In this document: piece after piece, positions 6,666 to 14,738 of the stretch | Layout of the letters: every line of letters starts with the position of its first letter | Numbering within the stretch: position 1 is the first letter of the stretch | Assembly: GCA_937958875.1 (NCBI GenBank) | Contig: CALGMJ010000186.1 | Location: forward strand, 1-34,393 | Reading direction: 5' to 3' | Length of the DNA: 34,393 bases | DNA from: an uncultured Verrucomicrobiales bacterium | Lineage (GTDB): Bacteria; Verrucomicrobiota; Verrucomicrobiia; Verrucomicrobiales; Akkermansiaceae | Made by a program: the position numbers and the translations under genes | Notes under the pieces: generated by a model | The model's input: only the letters and a program-made list of their open reading frames with translations | The model's database searches: none | What the model was told of the DNA's origin: nothing

Positions 6666-8672
6666 ATGTCCATGTGGAATGAAGATCGTCTTGAACTCGC
6701 TTTTCGGGCTTCAAAGGAAGGGATCTGGGATTGGAACCTAGAGAAGGGGACGATATTTTACTCAGGGAGAACTTTGCGCTTTCTGGGCTACCGTCGGGCT
6801 GATGCGCCACATCTTTTTCTGGAGACAGAGAAGCTGATGGATGAGGAATCTCAGACCGCTTTTCGTGAGGCTTACCAGCAATTGGAAGCAGAAGAGACGG
6901 ATCTCTTTGCGGTGGAGCCTAGGATGAAGACTCGGCGTGGGCGCTGGAAGTGGTTCCGAGTGCGGGGGACTCCGGTGCGGGATGATGAGGGGAAAATTTT
7001 ACGGCTTGTGGGGTCTGTGATTGATATTTCCAAGCGCAAGACTGCGGAGCTTGAGCTGGTAGAAGAGCAGGCACTCATGGCCTCGCTGATCGAGAATATC
7101 TCGATGAGTGTTTACTTTAAGGATTTGGAGTCCCGTTTCGTGATGGCGAATACGCCGACCGCTCATAAGATGGGATTGGATAAAGTCTCAAAGCTGCTGG
7201 GGAACACGGACGCCGATTTTTTCTCGAAGGAGCATGCCGAAGGCTCTCGAGAGCAGGAAAAAACGATTATACGGAGTGGGGTGGGGTTGGAAAAGCATCT
7301 CGAGCGCGAAGAGTGGCCGGATCAAAGCCATACTTGGGTGCATACGTGTAAAAAGCCGTGGCGTGGGCGCGACGGAAAAGTGAAGGGGCTATTTGGCGTC
7401 GCTAGTGATGTGACCGAATTCATTGAGGCGCAGAAGGAACAGGAAAGGGTGGCTTCTCAGCTGCATGAGACGAATCAGCTCATCGAAGAAGAGCGGCATC
7501 TCCTGCGATTGGTCATCGATAACGTGCCGTTGAATGTATATTTTAAAGATCGAGATTCCTGTTTCGTGCTCGTGAATCAGGCGATGGCAATTTGGTTGGG
7601 GAAAGAAAAGCCTGAAGACCTCCAGGGGAAGAGTGATCGGGATTTCTTTTCTGAGGAGCACTGGAGAGCTGCTGAGACAGATGAGCAGAAGATCATGCGG
7701 ACCGGCGAGTCGATGCAGGGAGAGGTGGAGCGTGAGACCTGGGGGGGGAAGAGTGACACTTGGGTTATGACTTCTAAATATCCTTGGAAGGATGCTGATG
7801 GCCAGACTCTGGGGACCTTTGGTGTTTCGAGTGATGTAACAGATCTTGTACGAGCTCAGCGTGACTTAACTTCTCTGGCAGAGACGCTGCAGAAAAAAAA
7901 TCAGGAAATGGAGGAGGGGCTAAGTCTCGCGCGTGAAGTGCAGCAGGCGCTTATTCCTAGTGAATTGCCAGTGTATTCGGGTTGGGGTCAGGATGAAAAA
8001 TCACAATTGAAGTTCTATCACTTTTATCAACCTGCGTCTGAGCTGGCGGGTGATTTTTTTGAAATCCTTCCCCTTGGTGGTGATAAGGTTGGTTTTCTGG
8101 TGTGTGATGTCATGGGGCATGGAGTGCGCTCTGCTTTGGTGGTGGCGATGCTGAGAGGGTTAATCGAGAAGCAGGTGAAAGTGGTGGCGGGAGCTGGTGA
8201 ATTTTTGACAGGGCTAAATGAAGGCCTCACACATCTGCTTGAACAATCTGGGGTCAGTCTTTTTGCTACGGCGATCTGTGGGGTGGTGGATCTTGCAGAG
8301 GAGACGATTGAGCTTTCGCTAGCGGGGCATCCGAATCCGATAGCGGTGTTCCGTGATGGGGTTCGGCAGTTAGCTCCTCCTAAAGAAGCCCGTGGTCCGG
8401 CCTTAGGGATGATCGATTCCATTACCTATGGTGCAGTCACTCAGCCATTGGCGGGGTTGATTCGCTTAGTGTGTTTTACGGATGGATTACTGGAGGCTGA
8501 GAATGAGCATGGGGAGGAATTTGGGGTCACCCGGATGTTAGAGAAGATTGAGCAAGGCGGGCGCTTGGCTCCGCTGTTTAAGAATATGGTCAAGTCGGCC
8601 AGTATTTTTGCAGAGCAAGAGGTGTTCGATGATGATGTGTGCCTCTTAGGCTTAGAATTTAGTGCACGATGA
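6666..8672 (+). CDS. PAS-PAS-PAS-SpoIIE (PP2C-type) serine phosphatase, paralog 1
   Basis: A 668-residue soluble signalling protein. PAS 1 spans about 8-125 (KWFRVRGTPVRDDEGK, then LVGSVIDISKRK); PAS 2 about 135-258 and PAS 3 about 280-400, each with VYFKD and a terminal FGV-x-x-DVT. A helical linker (405-440, ending LAREVQQALIP) leads to the SpoIIE domain. That domain keeps the metal-binding aspartates in SELAGDFF, CDVMGHG, CFTDGL and FDDDVCLL. Such phosphatases dephosphorylate anti-sigma antagonists in partner-switching. No RsbV/RsbW-like partner is nearby. No membrane helix is seen, so PAS sensing should be cytoplasmic. It overlaps its paralog by 4 bp. Confidence 0.92.
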   Translation: MSMWNEDRLELAFRASKEGIWDWNLEKGTIFYSGRTLRFLGYRRADAPHLFLETEKLMDEESQTAFREAYQQLEAEETDLFAVEPRMKTRRGRWKWFRVRGTPVRDDEGKILRLVGSVIDISKRKTAELELVEEQALMASLIENISMSVYFKDLESRFVMANTPTAHKMGLDKVSKLLGNTDADFFSKEHAEGSREQEKTIIRSGVGLEKHLEREEWPDQSHTWVHTCKKPWRGRDGKVKGLFGVASDVTEFIEAQKEQERVASQLHETNQLIEEERHLLRLVIDNVPLNVYFKDRDSCFVLVNQAMAIWLGKEKPEDLQGKSDRDFFSEEHWRAAETDEQKIMRTGESMQGEVERETWGGKSDTWVMTSKYPWKDADGQTLGTFGVSSDVTDLVRAQRDLTSLAETLQKKNQEMEEGLSLAREVQQALIPSELPVYSGWGQDEKSQLKFYHFYQPASELAGDFFEILPLGGDKVGFLVCDVMGHGVRSALVVAMLRGLIEKQVKVVAGAGEFLTGLNEGLTHLLEQSGVSLFATAICGVVDLAEETIELSLAGHPNPIAVFRDGVRQLAPPKEARGPALGMIDSITYGAVTQPLAGLIRLVCFTDGLLEAENEHGEEFGVTRMLEKIEQGGRLAPLFKNMVKSASIFAEQEVFDDDVCLLGLEFSAR

Positions 8673-10681
8673 TGAAGGTTGGGGAAACAAGTGATGAGGA
8701 TGACCGTCTCGAGCTAGCTCTTAAGGCGTCCAATGAAGGGGTGTGGGATTGGCAGCTCGAGAGTGGAGAAATTTTTTACTCAAATCGTGTTCTCGGGTTT
8801 CTAGGCTATGGACGTGTTGGGGCTCCGAATATTTTTGCCGACCTTTCCACGCACGTTCATCCAGAAGATCTTGCAGGCTTTAAGAAGAAGCTCATTAGAG
8901 TGACCGTAGGTGGGGGGCGTCTCTTGGCAATCGAGCCTCGAATTAAAACAAGCTCGGGTCACTGGAAGTGGTTTCGAATCCGGGCTACGCCGGTGCATGA
9001 TGAAGACGGAAAAGTGGACCGTCTGGTAGGCTCGATTATCGATATCTCTAAGCGGAAGAATGCCGAGGCTGCTCTGGCTGAGGAGCAGCAGCGTATTGAG
9101 CTGCTCTTTGAGAATGTCCCGGTAAATGTTTATTTTAAGGATCTGAATTCGCATTTTATTCGGGCGAACCGATCAACTGCGCTGCGCATGGGAGCGGGCT
9201 CGGTGAAAGACCTGTTGGGAAAAACGGATCACGATTTTTTTGATGCGGCACATGCCGATGCCGCTCGGGCTTGTGAGATGGAGATTATCCGGACGGGAGA
9301 ACCTCAGAAGGAGAAGCTCGAGCACGAGATTTGGGATGATGGTCGGGAGACCTGGGTCATGGTGACTAAGAATCCCTGGCGTGGAAGTGACGGGCAGATT
9401 AAAGGAACCTTCGGAGTGACGCATGATGTTTCTGAACTTATGAAAGCTCAGAATGAAGTTGCAGCGGTGACGCGGCAGCTCAGCTCTGTCAATCAGGAGA
9501 TCGAGGGCGAACGCCACCTGCTTCGGCTCGTGATCGATAACATCCCGATGTATGTTTACTTTAAAAACCTGGAGTCACAGTTTGTTCTCGTGAATCAGGG
9601 GATGGTCGAACTCTTTGATGTGAAGAGTACGGACGAGATCATTGGGAAACATGATCGAGATTTTTTTGGTGAGGGATTTGGTGAAATTGCCTCTTCGGAT
9701 GAGGCTGCGGTGATGGAAGCTTGTGAGCCCATTGTGGGGCGTCTGGAGCGAATCCCTTGGGCTAATGGAAAGGTGACATATTCCCTTACCTCGAAGTTTC
9801 CCTGGATTGATAAAGACGGAAAGATTGCAGGGACCTTCGGGGTCTCAGCGGATGTGACCGAGCTGGTGGAAACACGAAATGAGCTCGCAAAAATTACCGA
9901 AGTTCTGGGGCGGAAAAATCAAGCGATTCAGGAAGAACTTCAGCTCGCGCGAGAGGTCCAGCAGGCTGCGATTCCAGAATGTTTACCGACTTTCCAGAGT
10001 GACCAGCGTGAGCTTCACTTTTACCATCGTTATGAACCGGCATCCGATCTCGCTGGTGACTTCTTTAAAGTGATTCCTCTTGGGAATGATCGCGTTGGAT
10101 TTCTGATTTGTGATGTTATGGGGCACGGGGTACGGGCGGCTCTCATCGTTTCCATGCTACGGGGCTTGATTGAAAAAGCGCTCGACTACTCAGAGGAGCC
10201 TCGGCTCTTTTTAAAAAGTCTGAACGATGGACTCAGTCACTTACTGGAGCGGACTTCTCTAACCATGTTTGCTACCGCTCTCTATGGAGTGGTGGATCTT
10301 GATACGATGACTCTGCGAGTTTCTTCTGCTGGTCATCCAGCTCCGCTTCTAAAGCGCGAGGGCGAGGTGGAGCAGATGGTCTTCGGTCACGAAGATAAAG
10401 GAATGGCGCTAGGATTACTGGAGGGGCTCGATTACCAAGAGCAGGAAATTTCTCTCAATGAAGTGGATGCTTTTATGTGTTTTACCGATGGTCTACCAGA
10501 GGTGGAAAATGAGGGACGCGAGGAATTTGGGACAGACCGGATGGCGCAAATTTTAACGGAGGCGACGGATCTTCGCTTGGGGATGGATCGCGCACTTTGT
10601 GCCGGGCGGGAATTTAGTGAGAAAGATCGCTTCGAAGATGATGTGTGCCTTTTGGGTTTAGAAGTACGATCACTTTCATAG
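8669..10681 (+). CDS. PAS-PAS-PAS-SpoIIE (PP2C-type) serine phosphatase, paralog 2
   Basis: A 670-residue protein, a close paralog of the previous gene with the same domain order: three PAS domains (about 12-128, 134-258, 282-402), a helical linker (ending LAREVQQAAIP) and SpoIIE (about 440-668). The catalytic aspartates are kept in SDLAGDFF, CDVMGHG, CFTDGL and FEDDVCLL. The start ATG overlaps the upstream stop (ATGA), implying co-transcription and probably translational coupling. The PAS domains differ more than the phosphatase cores, suggesting one output class with two inputs. Three bases after its stop, a minus-strand gene ends. Confidence 0.92.
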   Translation: MMKVGETSDEDDRLELALKASNEGVWDWQLESGEIFYSNRVLGFLGYGRVGAPNIFADLSTHVHPEDLAGFKKKLIRVTVGGGRLLAIEPRIKTSSGHWKWFRIRATPVHDEDGKVDRLVGSIIDISKRKNAEAALAEEQQRIELLFENVPVNVYFKDLNSHFIRANRSTALRMGAGSVKDLLGKTDHDFFDAAHADAARACEMEIIRTGEPQKEKLEHEIWDDGRETWVMVTKNPWRGSDGQIKGTFGVTHDVSELMKAQNEVAAVTRQLSSVNQEIEGERHLLRLVIDNIPMYVYFKNLESQFVLVNQGMVELFDVKSTDEIIGKHDRDFFGEGFGEIASSDEAAVMEACEPIVGRLERIPWANGKVTYSLTSKFPWIDKDGKIAGTFGVSADVTELVETRNELAKITEVLGRKNQAIQEELQLAREVQQAAIPECLPTFQSDQRELHFYHRYEPASDLAGDFFKVIPLGNDRVGFLICDVMGHGVRAALIVSMLRGLIEKALDYSEEPRLFLKSLNDGLSHLLERTSLTMFATALYGVVDLDTMTLRVSSAGHPAPLLKREGEVEQMVFGHEDKGMALGLLEGLDYQEQEISLNEVDAFMCFTDGLPEVENEGREEFGTDRMAQILTEATDLRLGMDRALCAGREFSEKDRFEDDVCLLGLEVRSLS

Positions 10682-10684
10682 TTT

Positions 10685-12010
10685 TTAGCGGGTATGCGAT
10701 TTGAAGTCGATCCAGTAGCGATGTTCGAGAGTGACGATTTCTGGGCATTCTTGGTCGTGATTCCACCGTGTTTTCACGGTGACCGGGTGAAGATTTCCGG
10801 GAGCCGTATCTAGGATGCGGCTGAGCTGGTGGGAGAATGGAGCGCTTGGGTCTGCATAGGCAAAGACTTGTTGCTGAGGAGTATGAGAACTCATGCCAAA
10901 GAAGGGCTCACCCTGTGAAATGTCTCGCAGTTGACGGGAGATGAATACTCGCATCGTAATCGGTGAGGAGGGTTTTTGATCGATAAATGATTCCCAAGAA
11001 ATTTCATCATAGCCGACAGATGATTCCCAATCGATGAGGAAAGATTCACCCTTCGGTAAGAGGTTGAAAATATGAGAGGCGTTCGCTTGATCTTTCGCGA
11101 GGACGACGAAAAAGGGGAGTCCTTCTTGGGCGAAAAAATTTTCATTCACAATTTCTAGAAATCCTTGTGGCGGGGTGATTTTAGGGCGGCCGAAAAACTC
11201 CTTCATGAGGGGGATTTTTGATTCCCCATCGATCAAGACATGACTGCGCTCCTGGTTAGAGTCTGCATTCATATAAGCTTCGACGATTCTTCGGGCCTCG
11301 TTACTGATTTCGAGCGAACTCGCTTTTTCCATAAAGCGGCCTTGAATTTCTGAGTCTGAATTTGAGGACTCTGTCAGTGGGGTTGTTGCCTTGGGCTGAT
11401 TAGGTGGGCGTAGTCCCCAGAAAAAAAGTGCACACAGAGCTGCCGCGCCGAGAGCGAGGAGATACTTAAGAGGAATGAGCTGCGTGATCCATTGTCCAGG
11501 AACTGCCTCACGATCTTGATCTGCCAGCGGGAGCGTGGAAGGGCTCTGAAGTTCTACGGGGTCGCCGAGATATTGCTCATCCAGAGAGCTGCCACTTCGG
11601 CGTTGCGCTTCTAGCCGTGAGTCTGGGAGTTCTGAATTTTGAGTGACACCTGCGAGTTCTTCCTGAGTGGGTTCACGGAGAGGGAACTCACGAGCAAGTC
11701 TTTGGACTTCGAGAAGTTTTTTTCTGTTTGTAACTGGGTCAGATAGCTCTCTACGCAGAGATTCGTAGCGTAAGGCCATCTCAACGTAGAGCTGTCGGAG
11801 GCGCTCATTTTCTTCGCGAAGCCGATTCAGGCTATGATCTTCATTCCCTTGCGGATGAAGAGTGTAAGAGGCCCAGCTTTGAATCGTCTCTTCGGGGATT
11901 CCATACCGCTCGCTAAGAAAGGAAAGGTTTTCGCCTCGTTCGAGCTGAGCGATGATTTCCTCTCTTTTATTGGCTGAGATTTGAGCATGTGATATTTTTT
12001 GATCAGCCAT
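10685..12010 (-). CDS. HTH, coiled-coil, single-TM protein with uncharacterised C-terminal domain
   Basis: A 441-residue protein of unusual architecture. Residues 10-50 look like a helix-turn-helix of the transposase/sigma-4 type (FLSERYGIPEETIQSWASYT). Residues 60-110 form a coiled coil (LREENERLRQLYVEMALRYE). One membrane helix lies at about 181-200 (LKYLLALGAAALCALFFWGL). The C-terminal 215 residues contain LIDWESSVGYDEISWESF, a pattern I associate with an uncharacterised domain in verrucomicrobial and planctomycetal exported proteins. The domain starts with a helix (ARRIVEAYMNADSNQERSHVL). The protein could couple a periplasmic domain to a cytoplasmic HTH, but the real function is unknown. 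It is tail-to-tail with the phosphatase pair. Confidence 0.75.
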   Translation of the reverse strand: MADQKISHAQISANKREEIIAQLERGENLSFLSERYGIPEETIQSWASYTLHPQGNEDHSLNRLREENERLRQLYVEMALRYESLRRELSDPVTNRKKLLEVQRLAREFPLREPTQEELAGVTQNSELPDSRLEAQRRSGSSLDEQYLGDPVELQSPSTLPLADQDREAVPGQWITQLIPLKYLLALGAAALCALFFWGLRPPNQPKATTPLTESSNSDSEIQGRFMEKASSLEISNEARRIVEAYMNADSNQERSHVLIDGESKIPLMKEFFGRPKITPPQGFLEIVNENFFAQEGLPFFVVLAKDQANASHIFNLLPKGESFLIDWESSVGYDEISWESFIDQKPSSPITMRVFISRQLRDISQGEPFFGMSSHTPQQQVFAYADPSAPFSHQLSRILDTAPGNLHPVTVKTRWNHDQECPEIVTLEHRYWIDFKSHTR

Positions 12011-12200
12011 TCAGCAGATAGTTTAAGGGAGTCGGAAGGGCGTTTCTAGCTAAATGATGTTTGTAAAAAAGGGATGGGTCTATCTTCTGGGGTGGTGGTC
12101 ATGTTCGTTTGGCTAGCTGGCAGATGGTCTGCCTGGAAACTAGGAGAAGGTTGCGGTCGAGGCTTGAGCTTCTCTTAAGCTGTGATAAATCCAGCCTACT

Positions 12201-13166
12201 TTGAGCGAGAAAGTAGCCATTCTAACCTCCGGCGGAGATGCCGCCGGGATGAATCCTGCCGTTAAATCTGCTGCCGAATATGCCGCAAAACGAGGCATGA
12301 AACCCTACGTTGTCGAGTGGGGACTTCGGGGCCTGATTGAGGGATGGATTCATGAAGTTACAGGAGAACGTCTGTCAGGGATCTTACACCGAGGGGGGAC
12401 TGTTTTAGGGTCTTCTCGGTCAAAACGTTTCTTCGATATCAAGTTCCGTGAACAGGCTTTCCAGAACTTGAAGGAGCGAGGGATTTCAAAGCTCATCGTC
12501 GTGGGTGGCGATGGTTCCTTTAATGCTCTGAACCAATTTTACGCAGATTTCGGAGTCCCATTCGCTGGGATTCCAGCCACGATTGATAATGATATCGCAG
12601 GCACAGACTACTGTCTCGGGGTGGACACCGCTCTCAATGTGATCCGTCAAAGTGTGGACAGTATTCGCGATACCGCATCGTCATTCTCACGTGCTTTTGT
12701 GATTGAGACGATGGGACGTCACTGCGGCTATCTAGCGATGACGAGTGCTCTCGCCACGGGTGCAGAAGTGTGTCTCGTGCCGGAAATTCCTTATGATTTG
12801 GATTCCATCGCGGAGCGTATGAGAGAGGAGAAGGCTCATGGCCGAAACTATCTTTTAGGAATCGTCGCCGAAGGTGTGGGGATGGGTGAGAGCCTGACTC
12901 GCTGGATGGGGGATGCTCTTGGGATGGATGCGCGTCTGACCGTTCTTGGTCACGTGCAGCGCGGTGGTTCTCCCACAGTTTATGACCGTATTATGGCCTT
13001 CAAATTCGCCGTCGCGGCTGTCGATGCACTCCAGGCTGGAGATACGAATCGAGTCATTACCTTTAAGGATGGAACCTTCGGGAGTTCTTCCATTAATGAG
13101 ATTGCCGACAGCAAGCATGCGGTCGATCCTAATCTCATTAGGCTCTGTGAAAACCTGAGTCGTTAA
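12201..13166 (+). CDS. pfkA: 6-phosphofructokinase (PfkA family)
   Basis: A 321-residue enzyme of typical bacterial length that phosphorylates fructose 6-phosphate in glycolysis. Motifs in order: ILTSGGDAAGMNPA, GSSRSKRF, VVGGDGSFNAL (102-106), PATIDNDIAGTD with catalytic Asp129, ETMGRHCGYLA and LGHVQRGGSPT. GGDGS favours ATP over pyrophosphate, where GGDDS is usual. The residue before TIDND is Ala126, where ATP enzymes commonly have Gly and PPi enzymes Lys. The start is TTG at 12201, placed as in the family; no ATG lies near. A terminator follows. Confidence 0.92.
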   Translation: MSEKVAILTSGGDAAGMNPAVKSAAEYAAKRGMKPYVVEWGLRGLIEGWIHEVTGERLSGILHRGGTVLGSSRSKRFFDIKFREQAFQNLKERGISKLIVVGGDGSFNALNQFYADFGVPFAGIPATIDNDIAGTDYCLGVDTALNVIRQSVDSIRDTASSFSRAFVIETMGRHCGYLAMTSALATGAEVCLVPEIPYDLDSIAERMREEKAHGRNYLLGIVAEGVGMGESLTRWMGDALGMDARLTVLGHVQRGGSPTVYDRIMAFKFAVAAVDALQAGDTNRVITFKDGTFGSSSINEIADSKHAVDPNLIRLCENLSR

Positions 13167-13184
13167 AGTTGAGCTGACTTATTT

Positions 13185-13238
13185 TTAAATCAACCTTCCT
13201 CTGTAGTGCTCCCGCATTTACCGAGGAAGGTTTTTTAT
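13185..13238. terminator. Bidirectional terminator between pfkA and ispA
   Basis: A perfect 10-bp stem, AACCTTCCTC (13192-13201) with GAGGAAGGTT (13223-13232), and a 21-nt loop. A T-run follows on the plus strand. An A/T-rich tract (TTTTTAAAT) precedes it and could serve the convergent minus-strand gene. Confidence 0.85.
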
Positions 13239-13251
13239 TACGTGTTAGGAA

Positions 13252-14157
13252 TCAATAATCGCGGTCTAGCAAGTAGTGCGCGATGGCCTCTAAGTGGGTT
13301 GCCTTTTTTCCGAAGATAGACAGGGAGTCGAGAGCTTTTGTTGTGAGGCGAGCTGCTTCTTTTTTCGACTTTTCCAGGCCAAGAATAGAAGGGTAGGTGG
13401 CTTTATTGACGCTCTCGTCTTTACCGGCTGTCTTACCGAGTTTTTCGGTCGACTGAGTGACGTCGAGAATGTCATCGATGACCTGAAAGGCGAGTCCGAG
13501 GTTGTATCCGAAGGTGGTGAGGGCTTCTAATTTTTTAGGCGTGGCATTTGCAGTCATGCCTCCGAGCCTGAGAGAGGTGGTGAGAAGAGCCGCGGTTTTG
13601 TTTTCGTGAATTTTAATGAGCTGAGCCTTGGTGAGATCTTTACCCTCACCTTCGAGATCGAGCACTTGGCCGCCGATTAATTTTTTAGATCCGCCGCAGA
13701 TAGAAAATTCCTGAATGATTTCCTTTAGCGAATAACGCGCCGTGGGCTCAGTCTCAGCAATGATGGTGAAGGCCTCGGTAAGAAGGGCATCTCCAGTGAG
13801 GACAGCCATTCCTTCCCCGTAGACTTTATGAGAAGTCGGGCGTCCTCGGCGGAGGTCATCGTCATCCATCGCTGGGAGGTCATCATGAACGAGGGAGTAT
13901 GTGTGCATGATTTCTACCGCGCAGGCAGAAGGGAGTGCGGCTTCAGGTTCTCCGCCGCAGGCTTCAGCCGCGGAGAGAGTTAAGATGGGGCGAAGCCGTT
14001 TTCCTCCCGCGAAGATCGAGTAGCGCATCGCTTCATGGATCGTCTTAGGTGCGGCATTCGCGCGGGGGAGAAACTTACCGAGAGCTTGATCGACGAGCAG
14101 TTGTTGACTTTTCAGATAGGCTTTGAGGTCAGACACGGCGCAGTCATTAAGGAACAA
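13252..14157 (-). CDS. ispA: Farnesyl/geranyl diphosphate synthase (polyprenyl synthetase)
   Basis: A 301-residue short-chain isoprenyl diphosphate synthase. The first aspartate-rich motif is DDLPAMDDDDLRRGRP (from residue 92), preceded by YSLVH. Tyr at the fifth position before the motif fits C15 products. The second motif is IDDILD near 228, followed by KLGKTAGKDE. GGKRLRP (51-57) binds isopentenyl diphosphate. It supplies precursors for quinone tails and undecaprenyl phosphate. The start is uncertain: TTG at 14157 gives the usual length, and GTG at 14136 is also possible. It is divergent from the peroxiredoxin gene. Confidence 0.9.
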   Translation of the reverse strand: MFLNDCAVSDLKAYLKSQQLLVDQALGKFLPRANAAPKTIHEAMRYSIFAGGKRLRPILTLSAAEACGGEPEAALPSACAVEIMHTYSLVHDDLPAMDDDDLRRGRPTSHKVYGEGMAVLTGDALLTEAFTIIAETEPTARYSLKEIIQEFSICGGSKKLIGGQVLDLEGEGKDLTKAQLIKIHENKTAALLTTSLRLGGMTANATPKKLEALTTFGYNLGLAFQVIDDILDVTQSTEKLGKTAGKDESVNKATYPSILGLEKSKKEAARLTTKALDSLSIFGKKATHLEAIAHYLLDRDY

Positions 14158-14220
14158 GGCAATTTTGCCAATCTCTAAAAGTTACTAGACGGAAGAGAGT
14201 TCAGCCCTAGCTTGCGCCTG

Positions 14221-14727
14221 ATGAAATTAACGACGCTTTTTTCTTGGCTTTGCACAACCTTATTTTCGGTCGGGAATGTGCTCGAAATCGGTGATCCGTT
14301 GCCAAACCTGCATGGGGTTAATCAGAAAGGGGAAAAGCTCGTTATTAAATCGAAAAAGCCAGATGGCTGGCTTCTGGTTTTCACTTATCCTAAGGCTCTC
14401 ACTCCGGGATGAACGAAGCAGGTTTGTTCAGTGCGGGACGCATTTGATAAGATGACAGAGAAGAAGGTAACGGTTTTTGGCCTTTCAACAGATTCCGTGG
14501 AGACGCAGTTGAAATTTCATCAAGAGCATCAGCTGTCTTTCGATCTCATTTCAGATGAGAAAGGAAAAATTGCTCAAGCGCTTGGAATTCCGGTGAAGCT
14601 CGGAGGACGTTTTATGGCGCGGCGTGCTTATCTTTTCCGTGATGGAAAACTCTTTTGGAAAGATGAAGAGGGGGCCACTAAAACTCAGGGCGAGGAGGTC
14701 CTCGCCGTGATTAAAAAGTCCTCGTAG
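14221..14727 (+). CDS. Selenocysteine-containing PrxQ/BCP-type peroxiredoxin (TGA at 14410-14412 read as Sec64)
   Basis: One frame runs through a single internal TGA and encodes 168 residues. The sequence around it is YPKALTPG-TGA-TKQVCSVRD. This is the PxxxTxxC active site of PrxQ/BCP with TGA in place of the peroxidatic Cys, and the resolving Cys69 exactly five residues later. Downstream, FHQEHQLSFDLISDEKG and GRFMARRAYLFRDGK match the family fold. The frame is intact on both sides. The N-terminus MKLTTLFSWLCTTLFSV looks like a signal peptide, so it probably reduces peroxides in the periplasm. A SECIS-like hairpin follows the TGA. An upstream TTG at 14212 is a possible start. A recent nonsense mutation is the alternative. 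No selA/B/C/D is in the window. Confidence 0.85.
14410..14412 (+). other. In-frame TGA predicted to be a selenocysteine codon
   Basis: This is the only in-frame stop in the peroxiredoxin and sits at the peroxidatic cysteine position. TGC or TGT would be the cysteine codons, one substitution away. Recoding requires SelB, tRNA-Sec and a SECIS; only the SECIS candidate can be seen here. Confidence 0.8.
14423..14451 (+). promoter_or_regulatory. Candidate bacterial SECIS hairpin
   Basis: The upper stem AGTGC (14430-14434) pairs with GCATT (14440-14444), including one G-U pair, around the loop GGGAC. If G and C close, the loop is GGA. After one C/U mismatch, six more pairs (three G-U) extend it to 14423 and 14451. 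The apical loop begins with G and starts 22 nt after the TGA. Known bacterial SECIS elements have a G in the first two loop positions and lie about 16-37 nt downstream. Confidence 0.6.
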
Positions 14728-14731
14728 GACT
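14711..14731 (-). terminator. Short terminator for the helicase gene
   Basis: On the minus strand, AGTCCT and AGGACT form a 6-bp stem with a 3-nt loop, followed directly by TTTTTAA. It lies just past the helicase stop codon and overlaps the end of the convergent peroxiredoxin gene. The stem is short, so strength is uncertain. Confidence 0.55.
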
Positions 14732-14738
14732 CTGCGAA

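Noticed and set aside
12053-12115. 20-codon ORF upstream of pfkA
   Set aside because: Very short, Trp-rich by chance, and no hairpin pair that would make a leader peptide plausible.
14212-14412. Reading the peroxiredoxin as two separate short genes
   Set aside because: The two ORFs are in one frame, split only by the TGA at the active site, and together make one full-length PrxQ.
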